Source: Fimenecus sp045545735 (GTDB lineage Bacteria; Bacillota; Clostridia; Oscillospirales; Acutalibacteraceae). Taken from it: 64,000 bases of DNA. The first letter of the stretch is position 1. Each line of letters starts with the position of its first letter. Below, in pieces: positions 26,768 through 33,486 of the stretch. The notes beneath the pieces were generated by a model. It did not search any database and was not told the DNA's origin. It was given only the letters and a program-made list of their open reading frames with translations. A program made the position numbers and the translations under genes. The DNA is taken from contig JAZQBM010000008.1 in NCBI GenBank assembly GCA_045545735.1, positions 124,001 through 188,000 on the forward strand, read 5' to 3'.

Positions 26768-27817
26768 TCAACCCTCATAAAAACCGCTTTCAGGTTTAAT
26801 GTCGATTTTCCAGCCTGTAAGCTTTGCTGCAAGTTTTGCGTTTAAGCCCTTGTTACCGATTGCAAGAGATAACTGGTGGTCGGGAACAGTAGCCTGACAA
26901 GATTTTGCATTTGCATCAATAATTTCAACGCTAAGTACATTCGCGGGAGCAAGAGCAGCTGCTACAAATTCTGCAGGGTCTTCACTGTATTTAACAATGT
27001 CAATCTTTTCACCGCCAAGTACTTCAACAATGTTGTTTACACGAGCACCACGCTGACCGATGCAAGCACCGATTGGGTCAATGTTTTCGTCAGAACTGCT
27101 TACAGCCATCTTTGTTCTGATGCCTGCTTCACGTGAAATGGAATGGATTGTAACAACACCATCGTAGATTTCAGGAACTTCCTGTTCGAAAAGACGTTTT
27201 ACAAGACCTTTGTGAGTTCTTGAAATCATAACTCTTGGTCCGCGTTCTGTATCTTTAACTTCGCTGATATAAACCTTGATAAGTTCGCCCTCTGTGAATG
27301 TTTCGTCAGGAACTTGTTCGCCTTTTGGAAGAACTGCTGTGCCTTTGCCGATTTCAAGAGTAACATTACCGTTGATTGGGTCAATACGGCTTACCTTTGC
27401 AGTAACAAGGTCTTGAGTCTTTGACTGGAAGTCACGGATTACCTGACCGCGTTCTGCATCTTTAATGCCCTGACGGATAACGTGCTTTGCTGTCTGTGCT
27501 GCAATTCTGCCGAATTTCATTGTGTCAAGGTCAATTTCAAGAGTTTCGCCAACCTTTGCATCTGCACGGTATTCTTTTGCGTCTTCAACAAGAATGTCTG
27601 TATCCCAATCTTCAAGTTCTTCAACAATGTTAAGGTGAACGTAAACTCTCATTGTCTGTGCTTCAGGGTCAATGTCGCAAGCAACTACATCTTTATTATT
27701 GTAGTCTTTTCTAACTGCTTTAATAATTGCTTCGCTGATTTTGTCATAAAGATATTCAGCCTGAATACCTTTTTCTTTTTCCATTAAAGCAACTGCTTCA
27801 AAAAATTCTTTGTTCAT
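26768..27817 (-). CDS. nusA: transcription termination/antitermination protein NusA
   Basis: 349 residues: N-terminal RNA-polymerase-binding domain (~1-130), S1 domain (~135-200), and two KH domains (IGACIGQRGARVNNIVEVLGG and LAIGNKGLNAKLAAKLTG). The C-terminal acidic repeats of proteobacterial NusA are absent, as normal in Firmicutes. ATG at 27817 with TAGGAGGT upstream. Confidence 0.97.
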   Translation of the reverse strand: MNKEFFEAVALMEKEKGIQAEYLYDKISEAIIKAVRKDYNNKDVVACDIDPEAQTMRVYVHLNIVEELEDWDTDILVEDAKEYRADAKVGETLEIDLDTMKFGRIAAQTAKHVIRQGIKDAERGQVIRDFQSKTQDLVTAKVSRIDPINGNVTLEIGKGTAVLPKGEQVPDETFTEGELIKVYISEVKDTERGPRVMISRTHKGLVKRLFEQEVPEIYDGVVTIHSISREAGIRTKMAVSSSDENIDPIGACIGQRGARVNNIVEVLGGEKIDIVKYSEDPAEFVAAALAPANVLSVEIIDANAKSCQATVPDHQLSLAIGNKGLNAKLAAKLTGWKIDIKPESGFYEG

Positions 27818-27846
27818 TTTCTATAAAACCTCCTAAGAAATAATCC

Positions 27847-28326
27847 TTAATCAATATCGCCGATTCCACCGAAATCGTCTGCTTTAATCCAAGATGCTTC
27901 TTTTTTTAATATATTCATTTCAGTTTCTTCATCAATAGCGATTGTAACGCTGTCGTTGTCGTAGTCAATAAGAATACCTTTGTATTCTCTCTTGCCCTCA
28001 AAAGCTTTGATAAGTCTGACTTGAATTTTTTCGCCTAAATAACATTCAAAGTGAAAATCCCTGCAAAGCTCACGCTCAATACCAGGGGACTGTACCTGAA
28101 GATTATAAGCTTGCTCAATAGGGTCAGCTTCATCTAAAGGTCCGTCAATAGCGTGGTGCATATCGACACAATCGTCAATACTTACACCGTCTTCTTTGTC
28201 AATAGTAATACGAAGGTACCAGCGAGCACCTTCTTTAACGAATTTAACATCCCAAAGAATAAGACCTAATTCGTCTGCGATTGGCTTGGCAATGTCCCAA
28301 ACCACTGAGGCAGTGTTCTTTTTCAT
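27847..28326 (-). CDS. rimP: ribosome maturation factor RimP
   Basis: 159 residues from the ATG at 28326, which follows TTGGAGGT; an in-frame TTG at 28338 is part of that ribosome site. Binds the 30S subunit during early assembly. Family signatures WYLRITIDKEDGVSIDDC, VQSPGIERELC and YKGILIDYDNDSVTI. First gene of the rimP-nusA-ylxR-ylxQ-infB-rbfA-nrnA-truB-ribF operon. Confidence 0.95.
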   Translation of the reverse strand: MKKNTASVVWDIAKPIADELGLILWDVKFVKEGARWYLRITIDKEDGVSIDDCVDMHHAIDGPLDEADPIEQAYNLQVQSPGIERELCRDFHFECYLGEKIQVRLIKAFEGKREYKGILIDYDNDSVTIAIDEETEMNILKKEASWIKADDFGGIGDID

Positions 28327-28426
28327 AAAAACCTCCAAATATTAAATTGTCTGAAAAATGTCCTAATAAACTCAAGAGAGCGGGTCGCCCCACTCTCTGT
28401 CAATACGGATATTCTTACCATAATGA

Positions 28427-28455
28427 ATAATACCATATTGTTTTTCAAAAATCAA
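28427..28455 (-). promoter_or_regulatory. SigA-type promoter of the rimP-nusA-infB operon
   Basis: Minus strand: TTGATT (28450-28455), 17 bp, TATTAT (28427-28432). The ~95-nt leader that follows contains a small GC-rich hairpin (AGAGTGGGGCGACCCGCTCT, 28378-28397). Confidence 0.55.
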
Positions 28456-28491
28456 TACTTTTTGCCAAAAATATATACAATAATATATAAT

Positions 28492-28524
28492 AATTACGAA
28501 TTACGAATTCCGCATTACGAATTA
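28492..28524. repeat. tandem AATTACG/AATTCGT simple-sequence tract
   Basis: Successive AATTACG-like units (AATTACGAATTACG, then CGCATTACGAATTA). The same motif type fills one arm of MITE-like copy C. It reaches the stop codon of the small gene at 28522. Confidence 0.6.
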
Positions 28525-28707
28525 AAGGTCGTCTGCGTCTTGAACGGGAATGTCAAAACCATCCGGATTTCCCGTGTAACTTCCGTTAGTATCGAACTGA
28601 CCGTTTTCGTCTTGGCCATTCCAAATTTCAGAGATTTCTTCACTTAATTTATCAATTTTCTTTCTTGTTTTTTGAATTTTTTCTTGTTTGTTTCTCTTAA
28701 AAAGCAT
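28522..28707 (-). CDS. small highly charged protein, unknown
   Basis: 61 residues from the ATG at 28707, chosen because CAGGAGGT lies 8 bp upstream; an upstream in-frame ATG lacks such a site. Lys/Arg-rich helical N-terminal half (MLFKRNKQEKIQKTRKKID) and an acidic, Gly/Asp-rich C-terminal half (NGSYTGNPDGFD, ending QDADDL). No Cys, no membrane segment. The tail looks like conserved clostridial short proteins, but I cannot name a family or function. Confidence 0.65.
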   Translation of the reverse strand: MLFKRNKQEKIQKTRKKIDKLSEEISEIWNGQDENGQFDTNGSYTGNPDGFDIPVQDADDL

Positions 28708-28827
28708 AATTTTGCACCTCCTGTAGTTATTTTTCCGTGTTAGTTTCATAAAATTAGTGAGAAAATATGCAAACATATTCTATTTTTGTTTAATTTTTTT
28801 CAAACGCAAATTTTTGCAAGAAAATGG

Positions 28828-28856
28828 TTGACTTTTTCGTGCAAGTTGGTTATAAT
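28828..28856 (+). promoter_or_regulatory. SigA-type promoter of the Asp-rich surface protein gene
   Basis: TTGACT (28828-28833), 17 bp, TATAAT (28851-28856), about 55 bp upstream of the ATG. Confidence 0.75.
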
Positions 28857-28911
28857 GAACAAGAATAGAGGTGTAATACCCGAATTTTCACGCGAAAGGA
28901 TAATGATTATT

Positions 28912-29589
28912 ATGAAAAAGACTATTTCTATAGTTGTTGCATTGGCTATGGTTTTTGTTATGAGTTTCTCAGCTTTTGCAACTACAGATGAAACAACAAA
29001 ACCTACTGACCCAACAGAACTCGGCGTATATTATGCAGAACTTCTTAATGCAGAAGATGCTGACCCTGCTGCTGTTGCTGCAGAAGTTGTTGCCGATTTC
29101 CAGGCAGGTTTAATTACAGTTGAAACTCTTCCTGAAGTTTTAACAGCACTTATTGATAATTCAAATGATGCTGATGCTCTTGCAGCTGCTCTTGTTCAGA
29201 TTGAAGCAGGCCTTGAGAGCATGGGTATTGAAATTCCTGACCTTTCAGGCGGTGACGATGAATCATCAACTACTCCTGATGGAGAAGGTGAAACTCTTCC
29301 CGGAGACGAAGATGATAGTGGCGACAGCGACTTCCTTAACACAATCCTCGGTATTCTCGGAACTATTGGTGATATGATTTTCGGCGGTGGCGATGACACA
29401 CCAACAGACGACCCAACAGATGACCCAACAGACGACCCTTGGGGTGACGGTGACGACACAACAGGTGGCGACGATGACGATTTAGTTTCTGACACAGGTG
29501 ACACAACTGTTATTTCAGTTGCAGCAGTAGCACTTGTAGCTGGTGCAGCACTTGTTCTCACAAGAAAAAAGAGCGAAGACGCTGAATAA
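28912..29589 (+). CDS. secreted Asp-rich surface protein with C-terminal anchor-like tail
   Basis: 225 residues. Signal peptide MKKTISIVVALAMVFVM to AFA, a helical Ala/Glu-rich region (~35-115), then a low-complexity acidic region with DDPTDDPTDDP and GGDDDD. The C-terminus reads VSDTGDTTVISVAAVALVAGAALVLTRKK written in family style (DTGD, hydrophobic helix, basic tail), resembling a degenerate LPXTG sorting signal; whether a sortase recognises it is unclear. The ATG at 28912 is chosen for AAAGGA 11 bp upstream and a proper signal peptide. Function unknown. Confidence 0.78.
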   Translation: MKKTISIVVALAMVFVMSFSAFATTDETTKPTDPTELGVYYAELLNAEDADPAAVAAEVVADFQAGLITVETLPEVLTALIDNSNDADALAAALVQIEAGLESMGIEIPDLSGGDDESSTTPDGEGETLPGDEDDSGDSDFLNTILGILGTIGDMIFGGGDDTPTDDPTDDPTDDPWGDGDDTTGGDDDDLVSDTGDTTVISVAAVALVAGAALVLTRKKSEDAE

Positions 29590-29620
29590 GTCTTTTACAT
29601 AATTTCATAATTGATATTTA

Positions 29621-29655
29621 GGCGGAAATCTTTATGGTTTCCGTCTTTTTTATTT
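29621..29655 (+). terminator. intrinsic terminator
   Basis: GGCGGAAATC (29621-29630), TTTAT loop, GGTTTCCGTC, then a T-rich run. Confidence 0.8.
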
Positions 29656-29671
29656 TTTATATCAGTTTAAC

Positions 29672-29818
29672 AAATTAGAGTTTGTCGAACTCAATTCGTA
29701 ATGCGTAATTCGTAATGCGTAATTAAGCATCTGCGACGCAATCTATAATCGCAACGCAGTTCCTTCGTTTTCCGTTTTCCACTTTCCATTTTACACTTAT
29801 CCCTACAAACTCTAATTT
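29672..29818. repeat. MITE-like element, copy C
   Basis: 147 bp with perfect 14-bp inverted termini AAATTAGAGTTTGT (29672-29685) and ACAAACTCTAATTT (29805-29818). In reverse complement its interior matches copies A and B (GGAACTGCGTTGCGATTATAG, GCGTCGCAGATGCTTAATTA). One arm holds AATTCGTAATGCG repeats, the other TTTTCCGTTTTCCACTTTCC. It ends 9 bp before the -35 of the lysis cassette promoter. Confidence 0.8.
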
Positions 29819-29827
29819 ATAAACCTC

Positions 29828-29883
29828 TTGACAACATAAAAAATTACTGCTACAATAATAATTGCAAGGCGAACAAATGTTCG
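29828..29883 (+). promoter_or_regulatory. strong SigA promoter with consensus LexA/DinR operator
   Basis: TTGACA (29828-29833), 17 bp, TACAAT (29851-29856). CGAACAAATGTTCG (29870-29883) fits the Bacillus-type SOS box CGAACRNRYGTTYG at every position and lies just past the expected start site, where bound LexA would block transcription. Damage-inducible expression of the downstream cassette is inferred. Confidence 0.78.
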
Positions 29884-29888
29884 AAAGA

Positions 29889-29928
29889 AAACCCCGTTAA
29901 TAATTTTAACGGTGGTTTTTATTTTTCT
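29889..29928 (+). terminator. attenuator-like terminator in the cassette leader
   Basis: AACCCCGTTAA pairs with TTAACGGTGGTT (one bulged base), followed by TTTATTTTTCTT. It lies between the SOS promoter and the first gene, so it could attenuate basal transcription. No competing antiterminator was identified by eye. Confidence 0.6.
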
Positions 29929-29945
29929 TGAAAGGGGAGTTTTAT

Positions 29946-30362
29946 TTGCTACAGGACATAAAAATACGGGAAATGTCAACGGATGAATATTTTTATCTTA
30001 CTGAAAATCTTGAACTTGTTGACGAAAACTCTATTCGTAACGGAGTTGGTTATCTTGTATATAACAAGAAAAAACGATTGCTTGATGTTGTTCAAAAGGT
30101 TATGCAAAATGAATTAACCGATGAAGAAAGACGTTTGGCAATTGATTATTGGAGTGGCGATTTTTCATTAGGGGAGATTTCGTCACGAAATAACATTACA
30201 CGCTCCAGTATTTACAGGCATATTGACGTGATTAAAAATAAGTTGGAAACATCACTTAAATATGTCTTGATTTATGATGCTGATGCCTTGCCAAAATCAA
30301 CAAATGAACTAATATCTTTTATTAAGGAGAAACAGTTTGAACAAAAAAACAATGTCAATTGA
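29946..30362 (+). CDS. sigma-70 region 4-like / ArpU-like transcriptional regulator
   Basis: 138 residues. A TTG start at 29946 is preferred because AAAGGGGAG lies 6 bp upstream; the TTG at 29928 precedes that site and an ATG at 29973 lacks one. The C-terminal half holds a sigma-region-4-type helix-turn-helix (LTDEERRLAIDYWSGDFSLGEI, then ITRSSIYRHIDVIKNKL). Such proteins control late genes in clostridial phages. First gene of the cassette; its stop overlaps the next gene by 26 bases. May amplify cassette transcription, or may be a relict. Confidence 0.72.
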   Translation: MLQDIKIREMSTDEYFYLTENLELVDENSIRNGVGYLVYNKKKRLLDVVQKVMQNELTDEERRLAIDYWSGDFSLGEISSRNNITRSSIYRHIDVIKNKLETSLKYVLIYDADALPKSTNELISFIKEKQFEQKNNVN

Positions 30363-30570
30363 AAATTTAGGACGAGAATACGAGAAACACGCTGAATTAC
30401 AACAGTATTTTATTGATAACTGCAAGGCACAAATTAACAAGGCGAAACAGTTGGGGGATATGGATGCGGTTAAAAATCTTCAATCTGATTTGCGTAAATT
30501 CTATGAAATCAAAAAAGAACTTGAAGAAACTGCTTCTCATTTGAAAAAATATTACAAAGGAGAAACTTAA
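30337..30570 (+). CDS. small helical phage-type protein
   Basis: 77 residues. A TTG start at 30337 has AAGGAG 7 bp upstream; an alternative ATG lies at 30352 (MSIENLGREYEKHAEL). Entirely helical and charged, with LGREYEKHAELQQ at the N-terminus and a final ETASHLKKYY. It is similar by eye to the protein encoded at 8167-8406. Overlaps both neighbours (TAATG with the fibre gene). Function unknown. Confidence 0.75.
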   Translation: MNKKTMSIENLGREYEKHAELQQYFIDNCKAQINKAKQLGDMDAVKNLQSDLRKFYEIKKELEETASHLKKYYKGET

Positions 30571-31850
30571 TGGAAACAAAAATAATTTCTATTGATATAT
30601 CGCCCGAAGTTTTAAACGAAGTGCATACAGAAAATGCAGGAGTAATGTGGGAACATAATGCAACGCAACTTGTTTTCTATATCGACAATGCATATATAGG
30701 TGATTATAAGTATTACCTTGAATATCGTTCACTTATCGGCACAAAGGTGCGAACCGAATATCTTGAATTTAACACAGAAACAAATACTGTTACGTACAAT
30801 ATACCGATAACAATGAGTTCGCTAAAAGGTGTTGAGTGTTATTTTAATATTGTTTCAATTGATGACGACGGCAATACTGTTCAGGTAATCAAACCTCACA
30901 GATTTTGCTTGCAGTTTGATTATTCGCCTGATACCGATAACTCACTTGCAAAGGTGAATGACTTTTCAGTAAATGCTTTACTTGAGGCAATCCGTCTTGG
31001 TACATTCAAAGGCGATAAGGGCGATAAAGGCGAAACCGGAGAAAAAGGCGATAAAGGTGACAAGGGTGACACAGGCGAAGTTTCGCTGGAATATGCACAC
31101 AAAAATTTTGCCGATGCAATCAAAAAAACAGTAAATAGCAATCCAATTGTGGTTGAAGATGTTTCGTCTATTGAACATTCGCTTGACATTAAAACAACTG
31201 CAAATGAAACTGTGTATGTAAGAGGTAAAAATTTAATTCCATTTGATAATAAAGCATATTTTAATGGTAAACACGTATCCGGACAGACTTATGAAATAAA
31301 TGGAGTTTCGTTTACCGTCAACGATGACGGTTCTGTATATGCAGTCGGAACTGCAACAAGTGCCGCAATTTTTTATTTGCACTATACCGCAAATTATGCT
31401 ATAGGCACTCATAAAGTTACTTTAAGTGGCAGTCCCGAAGGTGCGTCGAATACAACTTACTTTTTGAGATTAAAAAATGGTACTTCTGCAAGTGCAAATT
31501 ATCAGGATTATGGTAATGGTAAAACCATTGAAAATGCAAATATTACGGGAAGTGTTATATCGATTATCGTTATGAGTGGTCAAACGGTAGATGCAACATT
31601 TTACCCAATGCTTGAATTCGGTGAAACAGCAAGTGAATTTGTTTCGCCAACAGTAACTCAATCTGCACTTGCAGATGAAAACGGAAACGTAAGTGACCTT
31701 AAATCTTTACCGTTAAATATGAGCATTTTTACAAATACTGATGCAGAGATAAGGTGTACCTATAATCAAAGTACAGCTAAGGCTATTGAAGAAATACGAA
31801 CAGAACTTGTGAAATTGAATTCGTATATTGGGAATTTTGTTGTTGAATAA
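30570..31850 (+). CDS. phage baseplate/fibre protein with collagen-like stalk
   Basis: 426 residues. N-terminal ~125 residues resemble the BppU-type baseplate upper-protein domain (TQLVFYIDNAYIG, TYNIPITMSSLKGVECYF). A short helical linker leads to seven Gly-X-Y triplets (GDKGDKGETGEKGDKGD, ~147-170) that would form a trimeric stalk. The C-terminal ~230 residues are beta-rich (NGVSFTVNDDGSVYAVGTAT), like receptor- or glycan-binding heads. No signal peptide. Here it sits next to an endolysin instead of tail genes, so its role outside a virion is open. Confidence 0.82.
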   Translation: METKIISIDISPEVLNEVHTENAGVMWEHNATQLVFYIDNAYIGDYKYYLEYRSLIGTKVRTEYLEFNTETNTVTYNIPITMSSLKGVECYFNIVSIDDDGNTVQVIKPHRFCLQFDYSPDTDNSLAKVNDFSVNALLEAIRLGTFKGDKGDKGETGEKGDKGDKGDTGEVSLEYAHKNFADAIKKTVNSNPIVVEDVSSIEHSLDIKTTANETVYVRGKNLIPFDNKAYFNGKHVSGQTYEINGVSFTVNDDGSVYAVGTATSAAIFYLHYTANYAIGTHKVTLSGSPEGASNTTYFLRLKNGTSASANYQDYGNGKTIENANITGSVISIIVMSGQTVDATFYPMLEFGETASEFVSPTVTQSALADENGNVSDLKSLPLNMSIFTNTDAEIRCTYNQSTAKAIEEIRTELVKLNSYIGNFVVE

Positions 31851-31865
31851 AAAGGAGTTGATATT

Positions 31866-32735
31866 ATGTCAGTTTATAAAGGAATAGATGTTTCAAAGTG
31901 GCAGGGCGAAATCAATTGGAGTCGCGTGAAAAATGCAGGTGTTCAGTTTGCTATGATTCGCTCAAGTTTTGGCTGGGGTAAAGGACAAAAAGATAAATTC
32001 TTTGAAACAAATTATGCGGGTGCGAAAAAAGTGGGTATTCCCGTTGGTGCGTACCATTATTCTTATGCTACAACTGTTGAAGATGCAGTTAAAGAGGCTG
32101 AACTTTGCTACTCAATCATTAAGGGCAAGAAGTTTGAATATCCTATTGCTTACGATATGGAAGAAAATCGAGTTTCTGCGTTAGGCAAAGAAAAGGTTTC
32201 AAAACTTGCGAAAGCATTCTGTGAGAAAATGGAAAGTTACGGTTATTATGTGTGTATTTATGCGAACAAGCATTGGCTTGACAACTATTTTACAGACGAA
32301 ATTTTTGAAAAGTATGATATCTGGCTTGCTCAATGGAGTGAAAAACCAACTTTTGAACGTACTTACGGTATGTGGCAGAAGACTTCAAAGGGCAGAGTTG
32401 ACGGAATTGAAACAAATGTTGATTTGGACGAATCCTACAAAAATTATCCGTCAATTATGAAGTACAACGGACTTAACGGCTTTGGTGCTGAAATAGAGGC
32501 TAAACCGCCAAAACGCGGATTTGCGGCAGGACAAAAAGTAGTGCTAAAAAACGCAAAACTCTATTCATCTGCGACAAGCAATATTGTGGCAAATCATTTA
32601 AGCGGAACTTATTATATTTACGACGGAATTTACTTTGAAGGCAGATACAGAGTCACAAATTCGCTTTCAAATGTAGAACGTAAGCCAATCGGCAAATACG
32701 TAACAGGCTTTGTCGACCGCGACGATATGAGGTGA
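31866..32735 (+). CDS. GH25 lysozyme-type endolysin with SH3-like C-terminal domain
   Basis: 289 residues; cleaves the MurNAc-GlcNAc bond of peptidoglycan. GH25 signatures: YKGIDVSKWQGEINW with the N-terminal Asp, GAYHYSYA, catalytic YDMEEN, and a late NVDLDESY. Residues ~218-285 (GQKVVLKNAKLYSS, SGTYYIYDG) look like an SH3-type wall-binding domain. There is no signal peptide, so release depends on the adjacent holins. AAAGGAG lies upstream of the ATG at 31866. Confidence 0.94.
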   Translation: MSVYKGIDVSKWQGEINWSRVKNAGVQFAMIRSSFGWGKGQKDKFFETNYAGAKKVGIPVGAYHYSYATTVEDAVKEAELCYSIIKGKKFEYPIAYDMEENRVSALGKEKVSKLAKAFCEKMESYGYYVCIYANKHWLDNYFTDEIFEKYDIWLAQWSEKPTFERTYGMWQKTSKGRVDGIETNVDLDESYKNYPSIMKYNGLNGFGAEIEAKPPKRGFAAGQKVVLKNAKLYSSATSNIVANHLSGTYYIYDGIYFEGRYRVTNSLSNVERKPIGKYVTGFVDRDDMR

Positions 32736-32739
32736 AAAA

Positions 32740-32994
32740 ATGTCTGAAAATGAAGTTTCAAATCACAGACTTGACACACTTGAAGCGGATGTAAAAATCC
32801 TTTACAAGAAAATCAATGATGTAACGCTTGCACAAGTTCAAAGTGTAACAAAACTCGACAGTATGCTTTTAACTTTAGGGGAGTTAAAAGAAAGCATAGA
32901 AGCATTGAAAAAGCGTCCCGGTTGGTTATGGGATAAAGTCGTCATCGCACTTATTAGTGCAGGTTGCGGTTTGTTCGTAAGCAGTCTTTTTTAA
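32740..32994 (+). CDS. XhlA-like holin-associated protein
   Basis: 84 residues: an N-terminal coiled coil (HRLDTLEADVKILYKKIND, then LGELKESIEALKKR) and one C-terminal transmembrane helix (VVIALISAGCGLFVSSLF). This is the layout of XhlA, which partners a holin in Bacillus lysis modules. Starts 4 bp after the endolysin stop; ribosome site GAGGTG. Assignment by architecture. Confidence 0.78.
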   Translation: MSENEVSNHRLDTLEADVKILYKKINDVTLAQVQSVTKLDSMLLTLGELKESIEALKKRPGWLWDKVVIALISAGCGLFVSSLF

Positions 32995-33003
32995 GGAGGA
33001 AAA

Positions 33004-33249
33004 ATGATAGAATATATTGTAGAAAATGCACTTGTGCTTATACCCGTGCTTAATGTTATAGGAATGATAGTTAAAAACACTGAAAAAATTCCGAATAAAT
33101 ACATACCATTAATACTCTTGTTTTTCGGAGTAGTGGGAACAATTGCTATATTAGGGCTAAATCCTCATAGTGTTGTGCAAGGTGTTCTTGTAACGGGTGT
33201 TGCCGTTTATGGAAATCAGGTTGTAAAACAATTGAAAACAAATGAATAG
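33004..33249 (+). CDS. phage holin (Hol44/superfamily V-like)
   Basis: 81 residues with three hydrophobic stretches (ENALVLIPVLNVIGMIV, YIPLILLFFGVVGTIAIL, VVQGVLVTGVAVYGNQVV) and a Lys-rich end. The IPNKYIPLILLFFG segment is typical of the Hol44-type clostridial holin family. Should form inner-membrane lesions that let the endolysin out. GGAGG lies 7 bp upstream. Last gene of the cassette, followed by a terminator. Confidence 0.82.
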   Translation: MIEYIVENALVLIPVLNVIGMIVKNTEKIPNKYIPLILLFFGVVGTIAILGLNPHSVVQGVLVTGVAVYGNQVVKQLKTNE

Positions 33250-33250
33250 T

Positions 33251-33290
33251 AAATGCTTGCCGTTCTGTTTGTTCAGAACGGCATTTTGTA
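33251..33290 (+). terminator. intrinsic terminator of the lysis cassette
   Basis: GCCGTTCTG (33259-33267), TTTGTT loop, CAGAACGGC (33274-33282), then ATTTTGT. Closes the cassette; about 200 bp of AT-rich DNA then lead to hppA. Confidence 0.82.
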
Positions 33291-33421
33291 TAAACTTTGA
33301 AAATGCAAGAAAAAATAGTGGAAACTTCATTTTTCTTGTAAAAAACACCAAAAACAGAGCATTTTTGCAAGAACAATAATGTGAATATTTCGTAATTTTT
33401 TAAAATTTACTTGTTAAACTG

Positions 33422-33449
33422 TTGACAATGTATTTTTTCAGTATATAAT
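33422..33449 (+). promoter_or_regulatory. SigA-type promoter of hppA
   Basis: TTGACA (33422-33427), 16 bp, TATAAT (33444-33449), about 38 bp before the GTG start. Confidence 0.75.
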
Positions 33450-33486
33450 TATATAATACGAAATTATATGTGAAAGGAATAGTATT

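Noticed and set aside
29928..33249. Calling the region a prophage
   Set aside because: Only lysis, fibre and regulator genes are present; no integrase, packaging, head or tail-tube genes and no att-like repeats were seen.
33286..33486. Small gene or att site between the cassette terminator and hppA
   Set aside because: Only AT-rich sequence with short GCAAGAA repeats and the hppA promoter is seen; no frame with a ribosome site and no matching repeat at the cassette's left end.
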